Notes under the pieces: generated by a model
Seen by the model: only the letters and a program-made list of their open reading frames with translations
Databases searched by the model: none
Told to the model about the DNA's origin: nothing
Translations under genes and position numbers: made by a program
Assembly: GCA_026119935.1 (NCBI GenBank)
Contig: JALRMH010000025.1
Span: 310,001-374,000 of the forward strand
Origin: Endothia cerciana
Lineage: Eukaryota; Ascomycota; Sordariomycetes; Diaporthales; Cryphonectriaceae
Direction: 5' to 3'
DNA length: 64,000 nucleotides
Part shown: piece by piece, positions 46,653-57,819 of the stretch
Layout of the letters: the number at the start of each line of letters is the position of its first letter
Numbering within the stretch: the stretch's first letter is position 1

Positions 46653-48261
46653 CTACATGTTATGCACTCCCTCCCGAATCTTGTGCTCCATCCGAATCTA
46701 CTGTAACGAAACTGGCTGAAATACCGGGTTTGAAAGCTTCAGATTGTGGATTGCATCACCGTGAGACTTGACAACAGTGCCAATATCCAGCAGTTCCTTG
46801 ACAATAAATGAATCCGTTACCACGATGCTTGAGTGCGACGGCTTCCCAAGCCTGGATCACAGGAGGCTGCACGGCCAATTCCCATGTGCCTCTCCAGGTT
46901 ATAAAAGCCGGCTGCCCGCCCCTAATTGACTGGTATCTGAAGAGCGCCGCTAACCCTTTCGTCCGTTCCATATCTCCATTGTTTCAAATCTCGGCCGCTG
47001 CTGCCGCTGTCTGGAGCATGTTGTCGATCTCGACCGGGCTCTTCTTATCGGGCGTGAGTAGTCGTGAAGCACAAGCGAAATCAGGTTGGGCCACTCCCAG
47101 GATGGTTCGCAAGCATGGAGAAAGGAGCTGGTGTCCGCCATGAACGACGCTGAGAGATGCTCAAGCTTGAGACTGGAGTTGGCAACCATCCGGCTGACAG
47201 CAGGGGTCGGGGTTCGAATAGGTTCGCAATCCATAAAACTAGGTGGGTACTGTTGATTGAAATTCTCGGATAGTACGAGTCTCCATAATTTGTTGGAGGC
47301 AAGGGACTCGAAAAGCAGTCGGTAAGCTACATCAAAGACGAGGATTAGTGGGTGGTCACCGGTCAACAACATAGCAAGAAACACATGGCGGAGAGCAACG
47401 AACTGCCGCAGCAGTACTCACAATTGTCCGTCCACTTCTGCAGAGGCTTATCCAATTCCCTCCAAGGCTCGTAGTGGATCTCCTGGAGTCTGGGGAGGCG
47501 GGCAAACATCTGTGCAAGCGAGGTCGGCTTCCTTCGTCGGCGGTTCTGTTGACGTAGAAGCACGCCTGTTACTGCCGGAATTGATGGCAGTTACCGCCAC
47601 CATTGGTTTTCCTACTCATCATCATCGAACGGTCCTTCACCCTTGATTTCTTCGAAAACATTGTGGATAGCATTGACATTCGGAGTGGAATCTTGACTAC
47701 CAGCAATCCAACCATGCTGGTGGTCATCAAGTTTGACTAGCATCGCCTGCTCTAAGCATCGATTCTGGCCGCACTCGTCCGAAGGGGTATCAGGCCCAAA
47801 GTCAGATATTTGAACCAATGCTTTGAGTCGCTGGGCGAGTGAACACTGACATCAAGCACCAAGTCGCCGTTCGGCTCCCATGCGCTGAGAATTGAGAACA
47901 GATCCTGGAACGCTGTGGTAATGGGGACATTGTCCGTATTGCTGATGCTCCACACCTCCGGATCCTGAGGCGCACACTCAGTGCAATCATATTCCTGAAG
48001 TTCCAAGCAAAACCATACATAGCCCACGAGAGCCCGATTGCGATGAACAATGGAACCAAAATCGGCGAGGCGCGACGGTCTCAGTTTGATTCGGGCGAAG
48101 TTGTGCCGCTCGATCTTTGTCTGCCACTCTCGCGACACTATGGCGAAGCTAGCCAAACTGCAACCATCCTGCAGTAAGACCTCCAGGATCATAAGCTGGA
48201 TCTCCCCGGGCAGGTAGTCCCAGGCTGTCTTGTCAGCTGCCATTAAAGACATTGGTGCCAT
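46653..48261 (-). pseudogene. F-box protein pseudogene (fungal F-box family with DUF6546-like C-terminus)
   Basis: The intact start (M at 48261) leads into an F-box-like N-terminus, WDYLPGEIQLMILEVLLQDG. Then the reading breaks repeatedly. A one-T deletion near 47803 shifts YLTFGPDTPSDE. TAG and TAA stops lie near 47610 and 47590 in QWWR-stop-LPSIPAVTGVLLRQ. Frameshifts follow near 47060, 46965 and 46790, and a TAG lies just before IRMEHKIRE. One normal intron (GTGAGT...TGTAG, about 47425-47325) is still recognisable. All three stops fit Gln codons changed by C-to-T at CpA. Live relatives are large fungal F-box proteins, presumed SCF substrate adaptors. This copy cannot make a full product. 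The DUF assignment is from memory of family sequence and needs a profile search. Confidence 0.8.
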
Positions 48262-48815
48262 TTTCGTGAACAATGACAGGCAAGAGGGTCGATACACTAC
48301 TTGGAAGGAGGTTGAAGGCAAAGAGGTTGAGAAGTATCTGTTGTGGTTGTTGTAGGAGGAAGGATTGTAACTGGAATTTTGTGGACAATAAGAGGTTTTA
48401 TACCTTGTAACAGGCACTTATCTCCAAGCATATACTATTCTAAGGTTAAAGAACGATAGCGAAAAAAAAAAGGGAAGAATAAAAAGGGAGACCAGAGTAT
48501 GACCTTGGCTTTAGGTCTAGTCCTTCCCTCTAAATTTATCATGATAAATCAAGAAGAATGGCTCCAGGGCTTAAATCTAGTGTACTTGCGAGATTTTAAG
48601 TGGCCTGGAAGTCTTCAGGGCTAGTTTGCTTGTTTCTAAACTACACAAGGTCCAATCTAGTACGGGGACTTGGTCCACTAGGCACGTCTTGGCGACGCCA
48701 AGGCAACCCTGACGTGCCAAGACGTCGAACCCTGAGATTTTGAGCCCCCACTCGGGTGACTGATAAAAATTGGTGTGGCCGGAATGCTTTAGGGGCCAAT
48801 GTCTAACAGATTCAC
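48262..48815. other. AT-rich spacer between pseudogenes
   Basis: Contains a 10-A run (48463-48472) and an inverted repeat (listed separately). No gene was seen. Confidence 0.45.
48684..48725. repeat. inverted repeat (10-bp arms)
   Basis: Arms ACGTCTTGGC (48684-48693) and GCCAAGACGT (48716-48725) enclose a second small palindrome (TTGGCGACGCCAA). Read directly. It could be the end of a decayed element. Confidence 0.75.
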
Positions 48816-49753
48816 TTGAGCGTTCTCTTGAGGAGTCGGAACGGGCTACCCCAGACTCTGCAGGAGACCCAGACTGCGGCCGACCTCGACTGCGGTGGGC
48901 TCCATCATCTCGAACTGGAGCTCGGTAAGACCAGGAGCCGGGCCATCCAAGCCGAACAAGCTCTGGGTTCGGCGCAGGAAAAGACAGACTCAGTCAGGGC
49001 GCAGCTTCGGAACGTGTCGCGAAGTCTAGGCAAGAAGACTCAGCTTCTCAGGCGGGATCAGGAGGCCTCGTACGAGGCAACCCAGGCACTCACCGATCTC
49101 CAGGGTGCGTGCGAGGAGTTGCACCTCGAGAAGGAGCGCGCGCTGTCTATGCATCGAGAGACCGAGGAGTCGAGGAGAAATGAGATGAACCTACCTGCGG
49201 ATACACTCCAGCAACTACATGGCGACAAGGGCTCCGTCGAGGCCAATCTGCACAGGTGCTAATCAGAGATCACAGAACTAGCGTCGGCCTCTGCAGCCAA
49301 GGACCTTGCGCACCAGGAGAAAGTCGAACAGCTCGAGAACCCGCACTCAATGCAATGTGCCGAGATGCAGGACCGCCTGGCAAATCTCACCGCGCGATGA
49401 CTCGTGAACTGGAGGATCAGGTGAAGATACACTCCGAGGAATGTTGTCAGGCAGTCTCAGACCTGGCCAGTGTGGAACTCATGCTCGCCCAGGGTGATAT
49501 GGAACTTGCACTCGAGATGCAGTCCAGAGAGGCAGAACATGTCCATGGACGTGACAGACCGAAGAACGAGCTCGACAGGTATCTAGTGAATGGCAGCAAC
49601 GAGGCCGCGGCCGGGCGCGAAAAGCTGGAGGTAAGCATCAGCGAGGCACAGCGCGAGCTTCGGGAGGCCAGACAATCGCTTTCGCAGCAGTCAAGTACCG
49701 CCGATAGGGCTGCCCAAGACCACTTACGTACTGTCGGACCCAGTACAGTATAA
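48816..49753 (+). pseudogene. long coiled-coil protein, pseudogene
   Basis: Heptad-rich helical sequence is spread over shifted frames. The first frame (from about 48880) reads ELGKTRSRAIQAEQALGSAQ and LLRRDQEASYEATQALTDLQ. It stops at a TAA (49260-49262) that fits CAA-to-TAA, and continues in the same frame with EITELASASAAKDLAHQEKV. The reading then jumps near 49395 to another frame (TRELEDQVKIHSEECCQAVS) that stays helical to about 49715. An upstream piece near 48812-48850 (SLERSLEESERATPDS) is in yet another frame. The parent was a long coiled coil; I cannot name the family. Confidence 0.65.
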
Positions 49754-50887
49754 TGATCCCTCGCTCGGAAAGGTTCGCCAGCATCGCCAGCGCAACTGTC
49801 ACCGCCATTGATTAACACTTACCGTTGTATTGCTGATAACCACTATCGAATTTGGGGGCCGAGCAGGTGCACTGTGATGTAACGTCAACATAAGCCATCC
49901 TATGTACCATATTGTACCGTGTAATTTCAGCGAACCATAACTACTAAAGATTGGCACATCGGCGTCGGTAACGTGGAAGTCCCAATGCCAGGGCAGCCAC
50001 TTCCAGGGCTCGGCACACCCCGTGGCCTGTTCAGCCCCATGCGAACACACTCACCGTAACTCCCTCAACAGTCACCCTTCTTGCCCGGACTGTTGGAAAT
50101 ATTAAAAACCAAAAAAAAAATGTGGCATTGTGGATTGATAGGTGTGAGGAGTTGAAGGGATTTAGCTGGCGGGCTGTATCGGCCCGGGCATCGGCCCGGT
50201 CAGGCTGATGCCAAACCCACAGCCTGTATTTAGACCCAGCCCAGGCAGGCTGGCCTGGATAGCTTCCTTCCTTCGAACAACAACAACCACCTGAATCAAC
50301 GACCTGTACTGTCTGCAGATCTGCTTCTAACGTTTGTGACCTACCAACAGGCATACTAGCGTCAATGTTACCTTACATGTAGCCTGCTGCGGTCGCACAC
50401 CCCGGAAGACACGTCTTGCCTCGACAAGAATATCACCAGGTATATGTGACCTAAAACAATTTCCAGGGACTACATAAGTACAGTGTAGTGAGCGGGTCAG
50501 TGAGCGGGTCAAACGGCGTCAGCACCCTCGGCCCCGGCCCCGCGCCCATCTGCAGGTTGGTGACAACAGGAGGCGCATCATTTGGTACCTGTAGTTGAAG
50601 TTGTAAATATGCTTCGATGCGGCAGATCGATCCTATGTGGCTGCGTGACATTCCTAACACAAGTCATTTCGATCAGGAGCTCATTGATAAAGGCGCTCTA
50701 ATATAGCAGGCCGAGGGCCAAAATTAGCAGGATAATATAAAACAGGAGATTTCAACACAAATGGACATGAAAATTTGAACTCACAAATCATCGCTTTTCG
50801 ACTCTTACCAAATGAATTTGTCGAAATCGACTTTACAACTTTTGATCAGCAAGCTCCTTTGATTTACACCAACCTTTGCTATTACAG
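49754..50887. other. intergenic
   Basis: No gene was seen. A 13-bp unit (AGTGAGCGGGTCA) is tandemly duplicated near 50490-50515. A 10-A run lies near 50110. Confidence 0.4.
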
Positions 50888-51885
50888 ATGGCATCCAAAT
50901 TGTCCCTTGATGGTGGTATCGCCCTGGTGACGGGGGTGAGCGAATATTCGTTTTCTTTATTATGACTATACCCTACTGACACTGTTCTGGAGGCCGCAGC
51001 TTGTATTTGCAAAGAAACTGCACTTGCGTTTGCGGAAGCCGGTGCTAGAGGGGGCGTTTTCGCGGATATCAATAATGAAGGTTCCAAGAAAGTTGCTGAG
51101 GAGAGCAAGAAGTATGCTAAACACGCCGAGTACCGAGCCATTGCGATCAAGTTAGATGTGGCCGATGAGAACAGTGTGCAAAGCCTCATAGCGACAGTGG
51201 TAAAGGAGTTTGGACGCATCGACTACGCCGTCAATAGTGCCGGGGTAAGCCTCATCTCGATATACTATTTCCTAGATACAGCCAGGATGATTAACGATCA
51301 TGGGCTACTATAGATCGATTTGGAGAACCATGGGCCCTTTACACCTAGCCTGGACCTCGAATTTTTCTCCAAGGTGGCCAATACCAATATCGGGGAGTGG
51401 TACTGTGTGTCCGCGCTGTTATAGCGGCTATAGCCCCAGCAACAGCCGCTCATGTTCTATGGCACTGGCCGTCACAGTACACAAGCCTTGGCAGGGTTTG
51501 ATCGTCCTTCTAGGCTCCACGTCCCCCTTGGTTGGTGCGCCGGGCATGATATTATATACGACAGCAAAGCATGCGATTATTGGCATTACCAGGTCTGCTG
51601 GTAAGCCTATACCTTACGCACGAGGTCTTGTGCTAAAGCAACAGCTGATGGGCTATATAGCTGTTGGTGCCCTAGCCTTGCAGAGTTCTATACGTGTAAA
51701 CGCTGTTTGTCCCCCTTGGGCAGGTTATCGAGACCATCACGCCCCTAAAGCGGTCAGCCATCCCAGAGGAAGTGGCCGACTATGTTGTCTTTCTGTCTAG
51801 TCCTTCCGCCAGCTTCATCAACGGCACTGCTCTACCTATTGACGCGGGCCTTACTCTGCCCGCACCACCTCCTCTTCCAGCTTAG
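50888..51885 (+). pseudogene. short-chain dehydrogenase/reductase (SDR) pseudogene
   Basis: The SDR fold is clear from KETALAFAEAGARG, AIAIKLDVADENSV, FGRIDYAVNSAG, the catalytic YTTAK and the C-terminal PEEVADYVVFLSSPSASFIN. The N-terminal cofactor motif is destroyed: TGxxxGIG reads as TGACIC, and the exon 1/2 junction (GTGAGC...CCGCAG) is out of frame by one. Around 51395-51480 three frames must be combined, and another shift precedes VIETITPLKRSAIPEE near 51720. An intact intron remnant (GTAAGC...TATAG, about 51245-51313) remains. NAD(P) binding is not possible, so the copy is dead. Confidence 0.85.
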
Positions 51886-52897
51886 AGAGGATTGACCAGT
51901 GAAGTGCCAGCGTACGAAGTTCAGTCGGACGTGGTGTTATTGTGGTAGAGACCAAGGGATCTCCCCTTTTCTGAGGTGCAAGGCTTGACCCTGCCAAGTC
52001 ATGCTAAAAGCTGAGCAGCGCCCCGGAATAAAACGACGTGGTGGATTACCATTTTGGGGCACTCAGGTGCCGCCAAAGCCCAAGGGGCGTTCGTTGCACC
52101 AACTGCTTATTCATCACATTCCGTTACAGCCCGTTTATTGGTAATTGAAACTGTCATTGTTTTGGTGACACTAGGTACTGCTCGCATACAGAGGGGGGGG
52201 GGGAGGGATCTGACAAGGCTATTCCCCGCTGTCTTTTAGAGATAAAGATTCGCTGGATGGTTGCAATGTATTCTAGCCCAGCGCGCCCCACGGGAGGCTT
52301 TCAGATAGATTGCTCTGCAGCTGCCTGTATGGCGTGAAACAAACAAACAAACAAACCACCGGCTAGCCAAGATATCATTGCGTGCGTTGGCCTGGAGAAG
52401 CTCTTCTTTGGGGAGGATATGGCTGAAAACACATAAGCACGGCATCCGTACGCATAGCTGCTCGCCTAGCTGCCCGCCTAGCTTGGGCGAAGGTCGGCAG
52501 TGACTTATTGAATCAGTGCTGGCTCGTACTAGCAGAGTCCCGTTTGCGGTGTTATCATTGAGGAAGGTCGGGCAATCAAACGAGCTGCACTTAACTGATT
52601 TTCTATGCGAAAAGGTCGATTGTAGGGGAACAGATGACGGGGAATTGACGGGGAACTACACACTACTGTTGATCGTAAGACCATATCAAGGGAACAGTGG
52701 GCCAGGACCCACGGATCTTCAGGTCCTCAACATGAGGATGTCATCACCAAGACCGATATACGGACCTCTTCAGAGGTGCTCAAGGGCCTGAATCTGATGG
52801 ACCTCCGAAGGTCTGTTAACTGTAAATAGAGGCTCTTCGAGCCCTTTAGATAGACTGATAGAGATCAAGCTTCATTACACCGTTTTATATTCAACAG

Positions 52898-53087
52898 CCC
52901 TACTCGTAGCTCTCCCCCTCTTTCTAAGCGTGGACAAGATTCCTCAGAGGACGAAGAGCAGGACAACGAGTACGGGGAGGGTAACGACGATTACTCCGAC
53001 GGGTACCTTTGCAACAATGGAAACTACTCTGATAGCTACTCTAATGAGTACTGGAGTGATCGATGGACCGAAAATTCGAGTAGCTAG
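52898..53087 (+). CDS. possible acidic, Tyr/Asn/Ser-rich terminal exon
   Basis: After an acceptor-like TTCAACAG, a frame of 62 codons opens with PTRSSPPLSKRGQDSSEDEE and then becomes a repetitive run of Asp, Tyr, Ser, Asn and Trp before TAG. Its composition is very unlike the surroundings. No upstream exon could be fixed and no domain is recognised. It may be the end of an unrecognised gene or a chance low-complexity frame. Confidence 0.25.
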
Positions 53088-53769
53088 TACAATAGACGAG
53101 AATGATAAGGAGACTAAATGGAGGAAAAGGAGACGGTCGATTAATATGAGTATCTAACGAGGACAATAGGTCTTTTCAGTGCCCGGCACTTATGGTGGCT
53201 ACCGTGGGTGGCCACTATAGGTAGTGGACAGACCGGTGGATAGGCAGTAGACAGCCTAGCCGTAAATATCCAATCCCATGCACACTGTGATGGGCTCGAT
53301 CCTTGGGCTTGAGCACCTTTGAGGGAGCACGTGGCCGAGACCCTGCGCCACAGATATGCCACGGACGTGGCACGCGCCCACAAGATAGCTTCTCCTTAGT
53401 TCCTCATCGGAATCCTTTACTCCATCCAGGCACCTAGCAGCGACCGCTCGTAGGTCGGACCTTCACACACACCACCGTAGTCAGCTGCCAGCTGATGCCT
53501 ATGGAACAGGGCTTCAGCTGCCAACTGATGCCCACAGGAGATGTTGGGATGAGCCTTTTTGGGCCCTCATATACCCTCCGACATTGGTTTATCCCACAGC
53601 ATGCTGGGGCGGGCCCTGGAGCACATTTGTAAGTGCCGACAAATTCGTTTGTATGCGGTGAGCCAAAAAAAAAAAAAAACCGACTCACGGCTTACCAAAC
53701 TCATCTGCCGTCGCGTACGCGCTGTGGGCACGAACAAGCCTGCACACAGACGATACAAGGAGGCCTAGG

Positions 53770-53875
53770 CTAAATACACTTTCAAGTATAGGGTAAGACC
53801 ACTTTTTAAAGTCTAGGGTAAGTATACCTTTCAAAATTTGAAATAAATACACTTTTTCTATCAGACCCTAACCCT
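53770..53875 (+). repeat. degenerate AT-rich repeat with TAGGGTAAG and CCCTAACCC units
   Basis: Two TAGGGTAAG units (about 53788 and 53812) alternate with TACACTTT-type blocks and end in GACCCTAACCCTGGG near 53865. The units resemble fungal telomere repeat TTAGGG in both orientations, but only a few are present. Confidence 0.6.
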
Positions 53876-55580
53876 GGGACTGCCAATTGCACCACCGGGA
53901 ACCACAAGCAACCTGTTTGCGCCTCCGCATCCTCGCCCCCGTTGAATAGCCAGCATTTCGACCCCGTTTTCTTGCTACGGAGCAAGAATCAGCTTTTGTA
54001 CAATCAGCACCTACCTCCTATCAATAGACCTGTTCCCACTATTGCTTCCATTGTGGTTCTGCCTAGCCAGGTAGGGTTATGCGGCCGCAATGCAGGAGTT
54101 GCAGTTTCACACTGGCGGCAATCCGGTGGAGGGGTGACAAGGCCTTGGTCGTCTGCCTCGGCGACAGAGCGGCCTTGTCAAGCCTAGTGGTCTGCGATTG
54201 AAGATTGCCAACACACGCAGGGACAACGTGATTTTTCCCGGTACGTTCAGACAGTGTCTAAAATAACGCTCCGCAGCAAGTAAAGAGCATAGCGGCACGC
54301 CGCCACTCGCGGTCACATCCCAGCATCCCAACTACCTCGAAGGATAAGTGCATAATCTTGTCTTAAAGCGCCCGGGGTGATATGTCTCTGAGAGCCAAGA
54401 GGGGCGGCCACTTAGAGCAAGGCGTGCATCCCGAGAACTAAGAGTGTCCGCCACGCAGAGCAACACATGCCTCCCGAGGTGCCACGCGACGTGAGTGCCA
54501 GAAACCGAACAGCCCGAGCATGTCGAAATAATGCGCAGCATGCGTAGGCCGACACACCCTCGTTACTATCGACCCTGCGGTGCGAAGAAGCAGGCCTCAA
54601 GCCTCAGATGCCTACGGCGTCATGATGGACCGATACGTCTTAGCGAACGAGATACGCAACAAACCCAGAAGGACTGGTTCGTGCCCATGTCTAAAAATCC
54701 AGACTGCCGAATACATTGGAGCATGTGGAAGGAACATACGAAAATTCTGGAAGTAGTATTTGGAAACTGACGCTGTGGGGCATGCAACGCTTTGCATGCA
54801 TTCCAGATGCAGGTGAGCTGGGCCCACACCACCATGAATAGTACATACATGTGTTCGGAGCGTCCTTGATGCCGAATATGGATCTTTAGTGTCCCGGTAA
54901 GAGAGTCAGAAATGAACAGGAACACATCCTGAGCATGAAAATATAAAGCGGTACACTCGCCAACAACACAATCAACCGTAATCCCGTTTTCTCTTTTCTA
55001 CGAAGCGAGACAAAATAGTCAAACTAGCATGCACGTTCTTCAGGAGCTTAACCAATTCCTCTGAACTATACCACCGTTGCGTCTTTGGACTTGGTATTTC
55101 TCATCCATCAATTGTCTCCTCCCTCCGGCCCTACTGGCCACACCTTTAGACTGTGACCTGTCCCGTTCCACTCTGAGAGGCGGGAATCTGGCTCATCATC
55201 CTACCTCTGGTCAGTATCTCGCTCCTCAGAATGTCTCCCCCGCCCCACGCCGTTCGGCTTCTTTTCCCAACCCCTTCTCAAAGCTCACAAGACACGACCC
55301 AATCTCTTCGACCATGGCAAGCCCTTGAACAATGAGCGAATAGTATTGATGAGCCATCGACCTTCATGAGAGGACGAGGCAAAACTCATGACTATCAGTA
55401 ACGTCTGATGTTGTAAAGTCTCATCATAAACCATCCAAGCGGTCTTGACGTGGCGGTTTTCGAGCCCACGAGCCTCAGCATACCTCCTCAAGATACCTCC
55501 TGATCATTTAGCAGCTGACCAAGATACCATTTAACTTGGAAGGTCTCGTCGCTTTTCCAGATCGGTCCCTTTTCGTGATA

Positions 55581-56151
55581 ATGCCCACGACCTCCACTTG
55601 GGCGTATCAGGGCTCTGCGGCGTCGAGGTATTATAAAACCTTTACCTTGTCCTCCATATCTCTGTCTCTCTGCCCCTCTGCCCTCTGTTCTCTGTTCTCT
55701 GTTCCATCTTTACCCATGACTGGAAACTTCCACCCGGCTCACGTTGCGCTGTGTTGTTCCTGCTGGAGGGGACATCTCGACTTCCTCCATCCAGTACAGG
55801 AAGATCTCAGATCACTATGGTTCTTTTCCTTGTCCACCTGAAGAAATTGATCCGGCATAGGATAGCGTCATCGCTAACAGGCACAATCGCAGCGCCCCGT
55901 CCGTCAGCAGCACGGGCCGCGGGGGCGAGTCCGCCCACCACAACGTCGCCTCTCCCTCTGCGGCCCTGATCAGCAAGCGTGGGCCAGCCGTGATGTCAGT
56001 CGACTCCATCACGACGCCGTTCAACTATTCCCCTGCCCAGGGCACGCCGCCGGGAATGACACGGCGGCCCCGCCGCGGGGCCGGAAGCCTCCTCCTGGGC
56101 ATTGGCTCCCAATTCGATGCTCACCCTGCCCACAGGCCTGCTGGTATCTGA
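55581..56151 (+). CDS. small-family copy D (MPTTSTWAYQGSAASR / GIGSQFD), two exons
   Basis: Exon 1 (55581..55627, 47 nt) encodes MPTTSTWAYQGSAAS plus two bases, then GTATTA. Exon 2 is modelled as 55893..56151, after a CTAAC branch point at 55874-55878 and acceptor ATCGCAG. The product is 101 aa. The last exon is disordered and basic and ends with GSLLLGIGSQFDAHPAHRP, the family core. The 265-nt phase-2 intron contains (C)TCTGTT repeats. This copy is about 24 kb from copy C, so the family is dispersed rather than a strict tandem. A 15-G run begins ten bases after the stop. Function is unknown. Confidence 0.6.
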
Positions 56152-56991
56152 TGCGGGCGCCGGGGGGGGGGGGGGGCGCCCGTGTCTCGCGTGTGGAGGG
56201 CTTCGGCCGTGTAAGGTGGCCCGCGGCACCGGGGTGTACAGCAGCGGCGGTGGGACCTGTGGGCAGGTGCATGGAACCAAGGTCCTGACTGTTGAACTGC
56301 TACATGTAGCTCTTCACTCAGGCGCTGGCACCAAATCCATGGCCGTTTGCAACCGAGCTTTCCATGTGCCGGTGATACTGGTCTACAGAGCCTAACATGT
56401 CGTCCTGGGATCCACCACGGCCAATGAATGTTGCATGGCCTGATTTGGACAAGAGACCGCCAGAGGAAAGGCAAGGCTTAAGAGACCAGGGCAGCACGAC
56501 AGGATGCTGGGAGGGTGAGAGAGGACTTGAAGGGGATATGGAAATGAACAAGAGATGGTCTACGAGAGGTCTAGGCGGCAAAGATGCAGTGTTCAAGGAT
56601 TGACGACGGATTAAGAAACGAATATCACTCTGTACCTGGCCTCATCCGTCCGCATGCATCCCGTAGTACCCGGCCCTCAGACGCCAGCATGGACAGGGCG
56701 GCTAGTCCGCGTGAAGGCGAAAGGCTGTCGAGGCATCGTGACGCAAAGTATCTTTGGCGTGTCTCACAGCAGCTCGACACGTCGTGCGCAAGTACGACGG
56801 CGCTCACCCGTGCAAGGGTTGCGGCTCCGGCGCGATACCGGGCCGCTTGTAGCCGGCCTCGGTCCCGGGCGGGGGCCATGCCAGCCCAGAGACCTTTGAG
56901 AGACATCCGGGGCCTCCGCGCTCTCGCTCAACAAGGACATTCACCCTCCCTCAACAGCTTGGCATTTACACTCATACACACCTCGGACAAG
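56152..56991. other. intergenic with poly-G tract
   Basis: A 15-G run occupies 56162-56176, just after small-family copy D. No gene was recognised. The last about 60 nt form the RidA leader. Confidence 0.45.
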
Positions 56992-57169
56992 ATGGCCAGG
57001 ATCGAAGGCGTCCACACCGACGCGGCCCCGCAGCCCCTGCCGCAGTTCTCCCAGGCCGTCAAGTACCACGGCATGGTCTACTGCTCCGGCAACATCGGCC
57101 TCAGCCCGGAGACGAAGCAGATAGTCGAGGGGACCGTCAAGGACAGAGCCGTATATAGCCCCCAATGCC

Positions 57170-57208
<39 letters not shown>

Positions 57209-57538
57209 CACATCAGGGAGGAGCAGCTGACCTCGCGCGTGCAGAGACAAGCCCTCAAGAACCTCCAGGCCGTCCTCGAGGAGGCCGGGAGCGGCCTGCC
57301 CAACGTCGTCAAGGTCAACATCTTCATCACGACCATGGATGACTTTGCGACCATGAACGAGGCGTATGACGAGCTCTTCACCTGGGACCCCAAGCCGGTG
57401 GGCTGCCATCCCGCCTGTCCCCCTCTCGTGAGATATCGCGGGTGCTAACTATTGCCTCAGTGCCGGACCTGCGTCGCCGTGAAGCAGCTCCCCTTCAACA
57501 CGGACGTGGAGATCGAATGCACAGCGTATGTGGGCTAA
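56992..57538 (+). CDS. RidA/YjgF/UK114-family enamine/imine deaminase, three exons
   Basis: Exons 56992..57150, 57245..57397 and 57461..57538 join in phase 0 into 129 aa, the usual family length. Conserved parts are YCSGNIGLSPETKQIVEGTV, RQALKNLQAVLEEAG and NVVKVNIFITTMDDFATMNE. RidA proteins hydrolyse reactive enamines and imines such as 2-aminoacrylate made by PLP enzymes, and work as trimers in cytosol or mitochondria. The family's key Arg is expected in the CRTCVAVKQLP block, and an Arg is present there. The first intron holds a (TA)n tract followed by a CTGAC branch point and GTGCAG acceptor. A GTATGT donor-like site overlaps the last codons, so the C-terminus (ECTAYVG) may end differently if a fourth exon exists. 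Confidence 0.85.
57173..57203 (+). repeat. (AT)n microsatellite inside the RidA intron
   Basis: A pure AT repeat of about 31 nt lies in the first intron of the RidA gene, 19-50 nt after its donor. Confidence 0.9.
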
Positions 57539-57819
57539 TCATCCCCGGGGGGAGGGGGGTTTTCGAGGCGAGAGCTGAGTTCAAGTTAGGGTCATCCCCG
57601 TTCCCTCATCTCGACTGTAGTCTTCTCTCAATTACTGAAGAGAAGCGTGAGGGGATTCATGTTTTTGCCCTACGCCTTACAGGGGGTCCGGATTGGAGGG
57701 GGGGACGCTTCAGGGGTCCCTGGGTCTAGACCCGAGCTAGCGGTCCATAGTGATTGACGTAATGCACCAACCGTCCCAAAATTTCCCAGCGCGTTGAAAC
57801 ATCCTGCCTCAAACCTTAC

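Larger units (their letters stand above)
51886..55580. other. 3.7 kb without a convincing gene
   Basis: Holds an 11-G run (52193-52203), an acidic open exon-like stretch (52.9 kb), a 15-A run near 53667-53681 and a repeat with telomere-like units (53.8 kb). The last about 350 nt are CT-rich and probably the promoter and leader of small-family copy D. Confidence 0.45.
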
